Below are positions 15,365-22,720 of a DNA stretch of 27,498 nt, in pieces. Origin of the DNA: JBFMGS01 sp040752635 (lineage in GTDB: Bacteria > Bacillota > SHA-98 > UBA4971); contig JBFMGS010000029.1 of NCBI GenBank assembly GCA_040752635.1, positions 1-27,498 of the forward strand, given 5' to 3'. Position 1 is the first letter of the stretch. Each line of letters opens with the position of its first letter. The position numbers were made by a program, and so were the translations under genes. The notes under the pieces were generated by a model, which saw only the letters and a program-made list of their open reading frames with translations, ran no database searches and was not told where the DNA came from.

Positions 15365-17122
15365 CTACCAGGCGACCGCCATTCCGTCCTTGCGTGGTTC
15401 GGAGCCACAGATGAAAACCCCGGTCTCGGGATCTCGCCAGACCATCTGGCCGCCCCCGAACCCCGCCGCCTCGCCTATTACCTTGACCTGGTGACCCCGA
15501 CGGGCAAGCTCGCTCACCACCTCGGGTCCTACCGCCGGTTCCACCGCAACTTCCCGTCCCTTGAGCACACGCACGCGCGGTGCGTCAATGGCAGCCTGCG
15601 GGTTCAGAGCGTGATCGATGAGCCCGAGGACGACCTGCACGTGGCCCTGGGGCTGCATGTCCCCGCCCATGACCCCGAATGCCGCAAGCGCTGTCCCGCC
15701 TCGGGTGATGAACCCGGGGATGATCGTGTGGTATGGCCTCTTGCCGGGCGCAAGGCAGTTGGGGTGCCCTTGCTCGAGTGTGAAGCCATATCCCCGGTTC
15801 TGCAGGGAAATGCCCGTCCCCGGGACGACAATACCTGATCCGAAACCCATGTAGTTCGACTGGATGAACGAAACCATCATGCCGCTCGCGTCTGCGGTGC
15901 AAAGGTAGACGGTATCGCCATCGAGAGGTCTGCGGAAAGCGCGCTGTTCGCCGGGTTCTCTCGGGGCGCCTGGTTTGCCGGCTTCGCAGGGACTACCGGT
16001 CTTGCCGGAATCGCCGGAGCTGGCGGGCTTGCTGGAGCTACCGGGCTTGCCAGGCCTACCCGGGACCGGCTCAGCTATCGCTTCCTGAGGGCGGATAGTT
16101 TGCCTCCGAGTAGCTGTGTAGTCCTCATCAAGCAATGCCACGGTAGGGATGTCTACGGCGGCGGGGTCCCCAACATAGGCATAGGCGTCGGCGAACGCGA
16201 GCTTGAGCGATTCGATGACAAGGTGCAGTTCCTCGGCAGAAGCGCGACCCAGCGACGGCATGTCGAAGCCTTCCAGCATGCCGAGGGCGAGGAGTGCGAC
16301 GATCCCCTGCCCGTTCGGCGGGATCTCCCATACGTCGAAACCACGGTATGTCTCCCGAATGGGCTCTACCCACTCCGCACGGTGTGACGTGAGATCCCCC
16401 AGGCTGAGATAGCCCCCGGTCGCTTCCGCGTGGCGCACGATCTGCTCTGCTATTTCCCCGCGGTAGAAAGCCTCCCCGTTCGATTCCCCGATGAGCCTGA
16501 GAGTCCGCGCCTGCTCCGGAAAGCGGAACACCTCGCCGGGGAGTGGCGCACGCCCCGCCGGGAGGAATGCGCGGCGAAACTCCTCGAACTCGCCCAGCCG
16601 CTCTTCTGCCGCCCTCCAGTATCCGGCGATGACGGGCGGGACGGGATGGCCTTCTTGGGCATATTCGATGGCCGGACCGAGAAGCTCGGAGAGGGGCATG
16701 GTCCCGAACCGGCGGGCAAGCTCCACCCACGCCGAGACAGCGCCGGGCACCGTCACAGGAAGCCAGCCTGTGTCTGGGATGCGACCTAACCCGAGCCGAG
16801 CGAACACCTCCGTGGTCAGGGCAGTGGGCGCGCGTCCGGAACCGTTGAGACCGTGAAGCTGCCTGCCGTCCCAGACGATTGCGAACGCGTCGCTCCCGAT
16901 CCCGTTTGAGGTCGGTTCAAGCACGGTCAACGCCGCGGCCGTTGCAACCGCCGCGTCAACTGCGTTGCCCCCCTCGAGAAGCATGCGAAGCCCGGCCTGG
17001 GCCGCAAGCGGGTGGCTCGTGGCCACCGCTCCGCGCCGTCCCATGACCGGACTCCTGCGCGAGGCGTATGGTTGACTGTAATCGAAGGAAAGCGATGGTT
17101 GGCTGTGATTGAGTGACGCCAA
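15365..17122 (-). CDS. Gamma-glutamyltransferase-family protein (YwrD-like)
   Basis: This N-terminal-nucleophile hydrolase of about 585 aa belongs to the gamma-glutamyltranspeptidase family, which cleaves or transfers the gamma-glutamyl group of glutathione-like compounds after self-cleavage. GAVATSHPLAAQAG, GGNAVDAAVATAAAL and NGIGSDAFAIVWDG mark the large subunit. The nucleophile is the Thr of GDTVYLCTADASG (codon 15911-15913), followed by FGSGIVVPGTGI and GGDMQPQGHVQ. No signal peptide is present, as in YwrD. Just before the nucleophile is a Gly/Pro/Ser-rich insert of about 40 residues with GRPGKPG and GKPGAP runs. The start is placed at TTG 17122, seven bases after GGGGGAGG. The in-frame ATG at 17161 lies inside the -10 of a strong promoter. 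It is a single-gene unit. Confidence 0.93.
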   Translation of the reverse strand: MASLNHSQPSLSFDYSQPYASRRSPVMGRRGAVATSHPLAAQAGLRMLLEGGNAVDAAVATAAALTVLEPTSNGIGSDAFAIVWDGRQLHGLNGSGRAPTALTTEVFARLGLGRIPDTGWLPVTVPGAVSAWVELARRFGTMPLSELLGPAIEYAQEGHPVPPVIAGYWRAAEERLGEFEEFRRAFLPAGRAPLPGEVFRFPEQARTLRLIGESNGEAFYRGEIAEQIVRHAEATGGYLSLGDLTSHRAEWVEPIRETYRGFDVWEIPPNGQGIVALLALGMLEGFDMPSLGRASAEELHLVIESLKLAFADAYAYVGDPAAVDIPTVALLDEDYTATRRQTIRPQEAIAEPVPGRPGKPGSSSKPASSGDSGKTGSPCEAGKPGAPREPGEQRAFRRPLDGDTVYLCTADASGMMVSFIQSNYMGFGSGIVVPGTGISLQNRGYGFTLEQGHPNCLAPGKRPYHTIIPGFITRGGTALAAFGVMGGDMQPQGHVQVVLGLIDHALNPQAAIDAPRVRVLKGREVAVEPAVGPEVVSELARRGHQVKVIGEAAGFGGGQMVWRDPETGVFICGSEPRKDGMAVAW

Positions 17123-17156
17123 GCGCGTCCCTCCCCCTTCGAAGGATCCTATCGAG

Positions 17157-17186
17157 ATCATAGCTGTCCAGCCGCGCCCTCGTCAA
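17157..17186 (-). promoter_or_regulatory. Sigma-A promoter of the gamma-glutamyltransferase gene
   Basis: On the minus strand TTGACG (17186-17181) and TATGAT (17162-17157) are separated by 18 bases. Transcription would start near 17150, downstream of the ATG at 17161, which supports the TTG start at 17122. Confidence 0.65.
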
Positions 17187-17734
17187 CGCGCACGCGGAAT
17201 CCCTGCGCTTAACTTGTGAACGTGCTTAACCTCCGGATACGCCGGACCGTCGTAACACTCCTGATCTGCTGCTGCGCCGGACCGTGCCATGTTGGGAGCA
17301 TGTTCGCACGCCTTGACGCGGTACACACGGTATCATATACAGCATCATATAATGGGCTTGCAAAAGAGAGACTATCTCAAGGACCCCGTGTTGTTGCCTG
17401 ATCTGCTTGCGAAGCCTGTAACGGAGGCGATAGCGGATTGAAGCTCCGTTGAAAGAGACGGTATAGTCAGGGTCAGGCGGACCGGGGCCATTTGTTTGGT
17501 GTCTGAGCATATGCCTTCTAGCCAAACAATGCGACCTATCATGCGGGACTTTACGAATTCGAAGAACGCAACGCATCCAGGATTTGAAGGCATCTCAACG
17601 TCCTCGGGACGTCTCCGCTCACAAACAGCGCAAACCATAGCCGACCCGCATAAGATGTACAGCCATGGATCGTTAGCGCGGCGACTTGACCTGTGAGAGT
17701 CCCTATCCAGAGGAAGTAGCAAGAGGTGGTTATT
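17187..17734. other. Non-coding stretch between divergent GGT and SOD genes
   Basis: About 550 bases with no gene I can support; the short frames have no recognisable sequence. TTGACC near 17685 could be the -35 of the SOD promoter, but no -10 at proper spacing is clear. Confidence 0.4.
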
Positions 17735-18490
17735 GTGAACCTAAAAGATGACCGACTCGGGGTCGGGGTAGGTGCGCTTGGCACAACGCCACTAGTGCCA
17801 CCCGGAGGACACCGGCTTCCGCCGCTCCCCTATCCCTATAACGCTCTCGAGCCCTTCATTAGCGAAACCCAACTTCGGATCCACCACGACCGCCACCACC
17901 TTGCCTACGTCGATGGGCTTAACGCTGCCGAACTAGCCCTGGTGGATGCCAGGGTGCGCCTGGACTTCTCTCTGGTTAGACATTGGGAACGCGATTTTGC
18001 ATTCAACGGATCAGGGCACATCCTTCACAGCATATTCTGGACAAACATGAGTCCCGCCGGAGGCGGAGAGCCCGTGGGGCTGGTTAGGGAATACATCCTC
18101 GCCTACTTCGGCACGTTTCGGGCGTTCCGCGAGCAATTTTCAGCCGCGGCGCGGGAAGTACACGGCTCGGGCTGGGGCGTGCTCGTCTGGCAACCGCAGT
18201 GGGGCAGAACGGAGATTCTCACGGCCTGGAGGCATGAGGATCTCACTCAGTGGGGCACGATGCCCATCCTGGTGCTGGACGTCTGGGAGCACGCTTACTA
18301 CCTTGATTACCAGAACCGGCGCGCCGATTACATCAATGCATGGTGGAACTTGGTGAACTGGCCTGACGTCGAGAGGCGGCTGCGCCTTGCACTGGCGGCG
18401 CGGGTGCCCCTCGATGCCGCACACGGATGGGCTCCACCCCAGCCGGGCATGCCAGGACAAGGCGGCCCGGGGCCTGGCTTGCCAGTATGA
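17735..18490 (+). CDS. Fe/Mn-family superoxide dismutase
   Basis: This 251-aa cytoplasmic enzyme converts superoxide to hydrogen peroxide and oxygen. The four metal ligands are all present: His50 in RIHHDRHHLAYVDGLN, the His of ILHSIFW, and the Asp and His of LDVWEHAYYL. The Gly of SGHILHSIFW matches Mn-type enzymes. The place of the outer-sphere Gln of E. coli SodA appears to be His (RHEDLTQWG), as in SodF-like and archaeal members, so the metal is uncertain. A 25-residue N-terminal extension and a Pro/Gly-rich tail (PGMPGQGGPGPGLPV) are unusual additions. The GTG at 17735 is chosen because AGAGGTGG lies five bases upstream. The gene stands alone. A decayed relative lies at 13221-13418. Confidence 0.93.
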   Translation: MNLKDDRLGVGVGALGTTPLVPPGGHRLPPLPYPYNALEPFISETQLRIHHDRHHLAYVDGLNAAELALVDARVRLDFSLVRHWERDFAFNGSGHILHSIFWTNMSPAGGGEPVGLVREYILAYFGTFRAFREQFSAAAREVHGSGWGVLVWQPQWGRTEILTAWRHEDLTQWGTMPILVLDVWEHAYYLDYQNRRADYINAWWNLVNWPDVERRLRLALAARVPLDAAHGWAPPQPGMPGQGGPGPGLPV

Positions 18491-18784
18491 CCGAGGTTTA
18501 GCCGCCGCAAGCCCGGCCCTTTTGTGGCTGGGAATAAGGTGGAAAATATGTTCCCTTCTGCAGCAGGAAGCTCTCTCCATATGCACCCTGAGTGGGTCGA
18601 GAATGTATGGGTCCCCAGCCTTGTCCACCTAGCCGTGATGAACCTCGGCCGCCAGCATGATAGCTCGGTCGGACATCCTCATTCGGCTTCTCTCCTTTTC
18701 TTTCCTAAGGTACACATTCATTCACGTATCCCTGGCCGACAAGCGGCCGAGATGAGCTCTCCACTCCAGGTCCTGAAGGCCCCA
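18491..18784. other. Non-coding stretch after the SOD gene
   Basis: About 290 bases with no gene. CCCGGCC/GGCTGGG near 18513-18533 could form a seven-pair hairpin as a weak SOD terminator, without a T-tract. Confidence 0.3.
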
Positions 18785-18813
18785 TTGCCACTCCGACAAA
18801 CCTGTGATATCTT
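18785..18813 (+). promoter_or_regulatory. Putative promoter of the DUF3795 gene
   Basis: TTGCCA (18785-18790) and TATCTT (18808-18813) are separated by 17 bases, about 43 bases before the GTG start. Confidence 0.45.
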
Positions 18814-18855
18814 CGCATTGTTAGCTTTTGCTTGATTTGCCGGGAGGTGTTAACA

Positions 18856-19200
18856 GTGGGCCGGGAGAACCACATGATCGCAGCATGCGGACTGGACTGT
18901 AGCGAGTGCGACATCTTCAAGGCTCCAGCCGATCCCAAGATCATGCGGCGGATTATCGAGTGGTTTGAAAAGGAACGGGGGGTTAGACTCCGCGAGGAGG
19001 ACGTCCGTTGTGATGGGTGCCTTGGGGACAGGGCAAAGCACTGGTCACCGGACTGCTGGATACTCAAGTGTTCAGTCGATGACAGGGGACTCCAACACTG
19101 CTCCGGGTGTGAGGAGTTCCCCTGCGTGAAGCTCGAGGAATGGGCCACCGATAACGATGGATACAAGAAGGCTCTCGAGCGTTTGAAGAGCAGGGTTTGA
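18856..19200 (+). CDS. DUF3795 cysteine-rich protein
   Basis: This 114-aa soluble protein has the DUF3795 pattern: IAACGLDCSECDIFKA near the N terminus, CDGCLG, CWILKC and CSGCEEFPCVKLEEW. The paired cysteines suggest bound zinc or an iron-sulphur cluster; the function is unknown. GGGAGG lies about eight bases before the GTG at 18856, so the frame's earlier start codon at 18832 is not used. The protein is cysteine-rich like the redox proteins at the right end of the window, but no operon links them. It appears monocistronic, with its own promoter. Confidence 0.85.
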   Translation: MGRENHMIAACGLDCSECDIFKAPADPKIMRRIIEWFEKERGVRLREEDVRCDGCLGDRAKHWSPDCWILKCSVDDRGLQHCSGCEEFPCVKLEEWATDNDGYKKALERLKSRV

Positions 19201-19254
19201 ATGAACTTGTACGGCCCCGTGGGCCAGAGCCCATGAAACGAGTACACAGAATAA

Positions 19255-19284
19255 TTGACGAACCAGACTACTGAATTGTATACT
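19255..19284 (+). promoter_or_regulatory. Sigma-A promoter of the toxin-antitoxin pair
   Basis: TTGACG (19255-19260) and TATACT (19279-19284) are separated by 18 bases, 28 bases before the antitoxin ATG. AGGGAG lies eight bases before that ATG. Confidence 0.75.
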
Positions 19285-19312
19285 GATTTGTAGCATAGAA
19301 GGGAGTGTTGTT

Positions 19313-19561
19313 ATGCCAGGTGCAACGGTTAGGATTAGCTACGCAGCATGGAAGGCTCTTCGAGAGATCGCGAGTCGGGTCGGCGAACCGATGCAGGCGG
19401 TTCTTGATAGGGCGATTGAGGAATACCGGCACAAGTGCTTCCTAGAGGAAGCCAATGAGGCTTTTGCAGCTCTAAAGAGTAACCCTGAAGCGTGGAAAGC
19501 CGAGCTTGAGGAACGCGCGGCATGGGACATCATTCTTGGTGACGGACTAGAGGAGAGGTAA
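19313..19561 (+). CDS. Putative ribbon-helix-helix-type antitoxin
   Basis: This 82-aa protein is the likely antitoxin partner of the MazF-type toxin that starts two bases after its stop. The N-terminal ATVRISYAAWKALREIA segment followed by PMQAVLDRAIEEYRHKCF fits a ribbon-helix-helix DNA-binding region. The C-terminal half (ALKSNPEAWKAELEERAAW) is the likely toxin-binding tail, flexible and charged. Such antitoxins neutralise the RNase and repress their own promoter. The family call rests mostly on size, order and the N-terminal pattern. Confidence 0.82.
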   Translation: MPGATVRISYAAWKALREIASRVGEPMQAVLDRAIEEYRHKCFLEEANEAFAALKSNPEAWKAELEERAAWDIILGDGLEER

Positions 19562-19563
19562 CT

Positions 19564-19908
19564 GTGTTGGAGCCTTCCCGCGGTGATGTGTGGCTCGTAA
19601 CCCTTGATCCTGCCCGAGGCCACGAGCAGGCAGGTCGAAGGCCCGGCCTTGTCGTCTCGGTAGACCTGTTCAATCATGGACCCGCCGGCCTAGTCGTAGT
19701 TTTGCCCATAACTACAAGAGAAAAGGGAATCCCTTTCCACGTCGAGCTTAGCCCGTCAGAGGGGGGCCTAAGCGAAAGAAGCTTCGTAAAATGCGAAGAC
19801 ATTCGCTCAGTCTCTAAGGAGCGGCTTTCAACGCGGCTGGGCGCGGTGTCTTCGGTTACCATGACGGCCGTTGAGGATCGGCTTCGAATTCTCCTAGGTC
19901 TGAGGTGA
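19564..19908 (+). CDS. MazF/PemK-family endoribonuclease toxin
   Basis: This 114-aa toxin of the MazF/PemK fold cuts mRNA at short sequences when the antitoxin is lost. RGDVWLVTLDPARGHEQAGR and RPGLVVSVDLFN give the first strands with the catalytic-loop Arg. VVLPITTREKGIPFHVEL and SFVKCEDIRSVSKERL are the later conserved segments, the second with the conserved Glu-Asp. The start is GTG at 19564, with GAGGAGAGG overlapping the antitoxin end; TTG at 19567 is possible. Translational coupling with the antitoxin is likely. Confidence 0.92.
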   Translation: MLEPSRGDVWLVTLDPARGHEQAGRRPGLVVSVDLFNHGPAGLVVVLPITTREKGIPFHVELSPSEGGLSERSFVKCEDIRSVSKERLSTRLGAVSSVTMTAVEDRLRILLGLR

Positions 19909-19934
19909 GTATGTCGCCCAAATGCCGATTAAAC

Positions 19935-19958
19935 ATTCGGGGCAACCTCTACCCGAAT
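19935..19958 (+). terminator. Weak hairpin after the toxin gene
   Basis: ATTCGGG (19935-19941) and CCCGAAT (19952-19958) form a seven-pair stem followed by TTTG. It may end the toxin-antitoxin transcript, but the T-tract is too short for certainty. Confidence 0.35.
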
Positions 19959-20023
19959 TTGCTCGGAGGTCTATGTGTAGATCCAAGAACCCTGTCGGTG
20001 GGAGGTTTGGGCAAATGCCAGCT

Positions 20024-20188
20024 TATGAACAGCGGGTCCGGGCCGGGCTTCTCGGCGTGGCGGCGGTCGCCGGCGGATTAGCTGGCATCCACTACGGCTC
20101 GATACCGGAGCGGTGGTTAGACGCCTTGCACGACCGCAAGAGGATTGAGGATATCGCGAAGCGCTTGGTAACGCTTTCGCATCACTGA
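20024..20188 (+). pseudogene. C-terminal stump of an ADP-ribosylglycohydrolase-family gene
   Basis: The reading frame ending at 20188 contains VAAVAGGLAGIHYGSIPERW, then a charged helix RKRIEDIAKRL. This is the characteristic end of ADP-ribosylglycohydrolase (DraG-like) proteins. The metal-binding GDTDT segment that should immediately precede it is missing, as are the other ~250 residues. The frame upstream of 20024 has no family resemblance and no ribosome site is evident. It is therefore a remnant. Confidence 0.65.
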
Positions 20189-20323
20189 AGGGAACCCCGA
20201 ACCGCGCGATTCAGCCGTAGCGGATCACACCGGTCACCCAATCCCAGGCTTCTTCAACAATCTTCACCTGCATACTATCGTTGGCAACGCCCTGGCGGAA
20301 GTCCCGGCTACGAGATAGTTCTC

Positions 20324-21274
20324 TCACTCCGGTAGCCCCCGCAGGAATCTTACCCCCCACAGCATCGGCGTGATGTGCACCGGTTCCTTGCCCGCACTTG
20401 CGAGGGCTCGCTCGAACAGGCTAATCCCGATCCCGACGCGTGCAGTGAGCATGGCTTCCCCTGCGTCCGCGCTTGCCTTGCTGGGATTCCCCATGTAAGG
20501 TTTCATGGCGGGGTCGCTTACCCACGCCAGCGTGTTGGCCAAATGATCCAGATCCGCGCCGAGGACACGGCCTCCGAAAGAGCGGACAAGCCGTCCAAGG
20601 CCGGCTACCAGTGCAGCGGCGCCCCGTCGCGCGGGAAGTTCCGATGGGCCCACTTCACGGAAACCCTCTGCCACGCGCGTCCGGTCGCACGCGAGCATCA
20701 AAGAGGTTTCATTCGTCCCGGCATGGTTATCCGCGTCGTCACCGCATGTACCAGGCGCAAGCCCGGTGCGACGCAAGAATTCAGGATCGTGCTGCACCAT
20801 TAAGCGATAGTCCACCCCAAACGGATCTATGAGGTAAAACCGGTGTCTGCGCCACAGTGTCCTCGCCGCCGACTCGACAGCCATCTGGTGACGCGGCCCG
20901 CCGTGGTTGTCCGAGACAAAAAGGTAACGAAATCCCTGCTTTGCAAGACCCCGTCCGTATGCTACAAGTATGCCCTCAAGATACGGCGCGGGGACCGAAA
21001 GCGAACCCGGGACGGGCAGCGCATCTGACCCTGCATATAGTGCAGGAAGCTTTACGAAAGTCAACTCGGGATGTCGCCTGTCAAGCTCGGCTATGTACCG
21101 GCGCACAAGCTCCTCAGAGACGAAGACATCGGTGCCCACCGGCAGGTGCGGGCCATGCACCTCGACAGGGCTCACGCTCATGAGGAACACGGTCTTGGCG
21201 CGATCGAGCGCTTGCAGGTCGGGTAGCCGCAGCTCAACATACTCATACACTTTCGCTCCACCAGGGCTTGCCAT
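20324..21274 (-). CDS. Creatininase-family amidohydrolase
   Basis: This 316-aa cytoplasmic protein belongs to the creatininase family, metal-dependent hydrolases of cyclic or linear amides (creatinine, formamides) that include MftE-type peptidases. SPVEVHGPHLPVGTDVFVSEE carries the first metal-ligand acid and His, here split for brevity into VEVHGPHLP and GTDV. SDNHGG gives the next His, and ADNHAGTNETSLML the final ligand Glu. The ATG at 21274 has GGAGGTGA about eight bases upstream and is preferred over a start at 21298. Length fits the family. It stands alone between pseudogenes; the substrate is unknown. Confidence 0.88.
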   Translation of the reverse strand: MASPGGAKVYEYVELRLPDLQALDRAKTVFLMSVSPVEVHGPHLPVGTDVFVSEELVRRYIAELDRRHPELTFVKLPALYAGSDALPVPGSLSVPAPYLEGILVAYGRGLAKQGFRYLFVSDNHGGPRHQMAVESAARTLWRRHRFYLIDPFGVDYRLMVQHDPEFLRRTGLAPGTCGDDADNHAGTNETSLMLACDRTRVAEGFREVGPSELPARRGAAALVAGLGRLVRSFGGRVLGADLDHLANTLAWVSDPAMKPYMGNPSKASADAGEAMLTARVGIGISLFERALASAGKEPVHITPMLWGVRFLRGLPE

Positions 21275-21445
21275 AAAGCCGTCACCTCCGCTTTGCATTC
21301 GGGGGTCACCGTAACTTCTTGCGACGCAAACCTCTCGAAATTCTTCTTCTCAAAGGAACAAGAGCACACACTTACAGCATCATGAGGCCAACCGGTGGTA
21401 ACACGGGTCGCGTGTGGGGACGCCAAACTCACAGCGTGGTCTTCG

Positions 21446-21524
21446 GGGCTGCTATTGGCTTAGACGGTAGAGCACTGGCCTTTCAGTTCAAGTATCGGGG
21501 GTTCGAGTCCCTGACAGCTCACCA
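21446..21524 (+). pseudogene. Pseudo-tRNA derived from a tRNA-Lys-like gene
   Basis: The last 55 bases, through the CCA, align without gaps to the intact tRNA-Lys at 22290 with 43 identities; 10 of the 12 differences are transitions. The T-arm TTCGAGT and the 3' end GCTCACCA are kept. The anticodon stem no longer pairs (CTGGC against TTCAA), the T-stem or T-loop is irregular, and about three extra bases lie before the D-stem. The anticodon position reads TTC. It is unlikely to be charged normally. Confidence 0.6.
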
Positions 21525-21785
21525 CTATGAAAATAAACGACACCGGGGCGGCGACATGCATCATCGGAGATTCTACTATACGCGCTTCCCTGAGGAGCAG
21601 CAGTTTGTGGTGCCTCGGGTCGCCGAGATCAGATTACACCCGCGGGCTCTCCGGCGCCAAGGAGAACCGATCTTCTTCCGCAGGTGTCAATGAGTAATTC
21701 TACACCGGCCCATTTTCATCCTTCGCCGGTGCCGACGAAAGTCGGCATGGGCGACTACCCCTTGTTTCAGTATCACGAACCAATT
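21525..21785. other. Non-coding stretch with a GNRA hairpin
   Basis: No gene is supported here. GCCGAC-GAAA-GTCGGC (21731-21746) is a perfect stem with a stable GAAA tetraloop. Read on the minus strand it lies just after the AbrB-type pseudogene and could have been its terminator, but there is no T-tract. Confidence 0.45.
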
Positions 21786-22039
21786 TCACAGAGATTCCTC
21801 CGCCGAATAACGATTATGCCTTTCGGCTAGACCGGAAGGTCCCTTAAACGAACCGACTAACTCAAAGAAGCTACTCCTCTCACTAAAGACGGGTATGCTA
21901 AAGCCTTCCATCTTCTTGAGATGTATCTCATCCTTGTCCAAAGCCACAAACAACTTCGCCCAGCACCTATCCCAAGCCTGCTCCTTATAGACACTGGCAA
22001 CGTGAGCTGTCGTTTGCTTGTTAACCGAACAAGATACAC
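21786..22039 (-). pseudogene. AbrB/SpoVT-type antitoxin-like gene with a one-base frameshift
   Basis: The first frame gives VRLTSKRQLTLPVSIRSRLG then IGAG, the swapped-hairpin AbrB signature. After a GGG run near 21956 the homology continues in another frame as KLFVALDKDEIHLKKMEGFS, then SERSSFFELVGSFKG and a stop at 21786. Adding one base to the G run joins them into a protein of about 84 aa, a normal size for an AbrB-type antitoxin or regulator. A GTG start at 22039 has GGAGG about 13 bases upstream, and a TATAAT lies at 22089-22084. It may be a true lesion or a homopolymer sequencing error. No toxin gene is adjacent. Confidence 0.78.
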
Positions 22040-22195
22040 TTCCAGAAGCCGTCCTCCTTCTTGTAAGGCGCTCCTTACCTTACATTATACTCTGCAGCAT
22101 GGAGTGCGCCACGGCAGTTAGACGCTAAAGGGCTAACAACGCTGGGTGGTGGATCCTGAGGAGGGCGCGGCGCGGCGGCGCGGCGGGGTTCGCAC

Positions 22196-22224
22196 TTGAT
22201 GAAGGCACAAACTTGTGCTATTAT
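22196..22224 (+). promoter_or_regulatory. Sigma-A promoter of tRNA-Lys
   Basis: TTGATG (22196-22201) and TATTAT (22219-22224) are separated by 17 bases. An eight-pair inverted repeat, GTGCCCGG (22229-22236) with CCGGGCAC (22255-22262), lies in the leader before the mature tRNA. Confidence 0.65.
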
Positions 22225-22289
22225 AGAAGTGCCCGGCAGTAGCACACAGCGCGCCCGGGCACAATAAATGCATAGCACATCTTTCAGGT

Positions 22290-22365
22290 GAGCCATTAGC
22301 TCAGTTGGTAGAGCACCGGACTTTTAATCCGGGTGTCCGGGGTTCGAGTCCCCGATGGCTCACCA
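22290..22365 (+). tRNA. tRNA-Lys (anticodon TTT), CCA encoded
   Basis: A perfect cloverleaf: acceptor GAGCCAT/ATGGCTC, D-stem GCTC/GAGC with loop AGTTGGTA, anticodon stem CCGGA/TCCGG around CTTTTAA, variable GTGTC, T-stem CGGGG/CCCCG around TTCGAGT, discriminator A and encoded CCA. A weak AGCC/GGCT hairpin with TTTTAT follows near 22368-22385. Confidence 0.98.
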
Positions 22366-22450
22366 GCCTTTATCAGGGCTTTTATGCCATGGGCAGGCCT
22401 CTGCCAATGGTCCTTGCCAATCCCTTGCCAATCTCCCTCCGACGGGCTCT

Positions 22451-22720
22451 TTAGGTCCAAGTACAGCTATGAATTCCTGGCCGCCCTCTGAAGAGTATGT
22501 CCTCCAGCTTGTCCGCAGCTTGTTCTTGCATTGAAGGCAACACGTGGCTATACGTGTTCAGAGTGATCCCAATCTGCGAATGCCCAAGCCGGCTGCTTAC
22601 AACCTTTGCCGGGACTCCTGCCCCAAGCAACAGGGTCGCGTGGGTGTGGCGAAGGTCGTGGAAGCGTATGGGTGTGAGCTTCGCTACTGATATCAGCCGC
22701 TTGAATTCACGACGCGTCAA
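22451..22720 (-). pseudogene. C-terminal stump of a tyrosine recombinase (phage-type integrase)
   Basis: The 89-residue frame contains RFHDLRHTHATLLLGAG (the catalytic HxxR box) and RLGHSQIGITLNTYSHVLP (the second His and nucleophile Tyr). The N-terminal arm-binding and core domains and the first catalytic Arg are absent. The frame runs upstream only into the end of the FMN-binding gene. The stop points at the tRNA-Lys, 85 bases away. This is the classical placing of an integrase beside its tRNA attachment site. It is the leftover of an integrative element deleted after insertion. Confidence 0.82.

Noticed and set aside
17226..17722. Short minus-strand frames between the GGT and SOD genes
   Set aside because: They are Arg/Ser-rich, have no ribosome sites and resemble no family.
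18491..18533. An intrinsic terminator after the SOD gene
   Set aside because: A stem can be drawn but it includes a G:U pair and has no T-tract.
21446..21524. A functional tRNA-Glu (TTC)
   Set aside because: The anticodon stem does not pair, the T-arm is irregular and there are extra bases before the D-stem; it aligns best to tRNA-Lys.
21319..21693. A 124-codon plus-strand frame
   Set aside because: It runs through the pseudo-tRNA and has no family resemblance or ribosome site.
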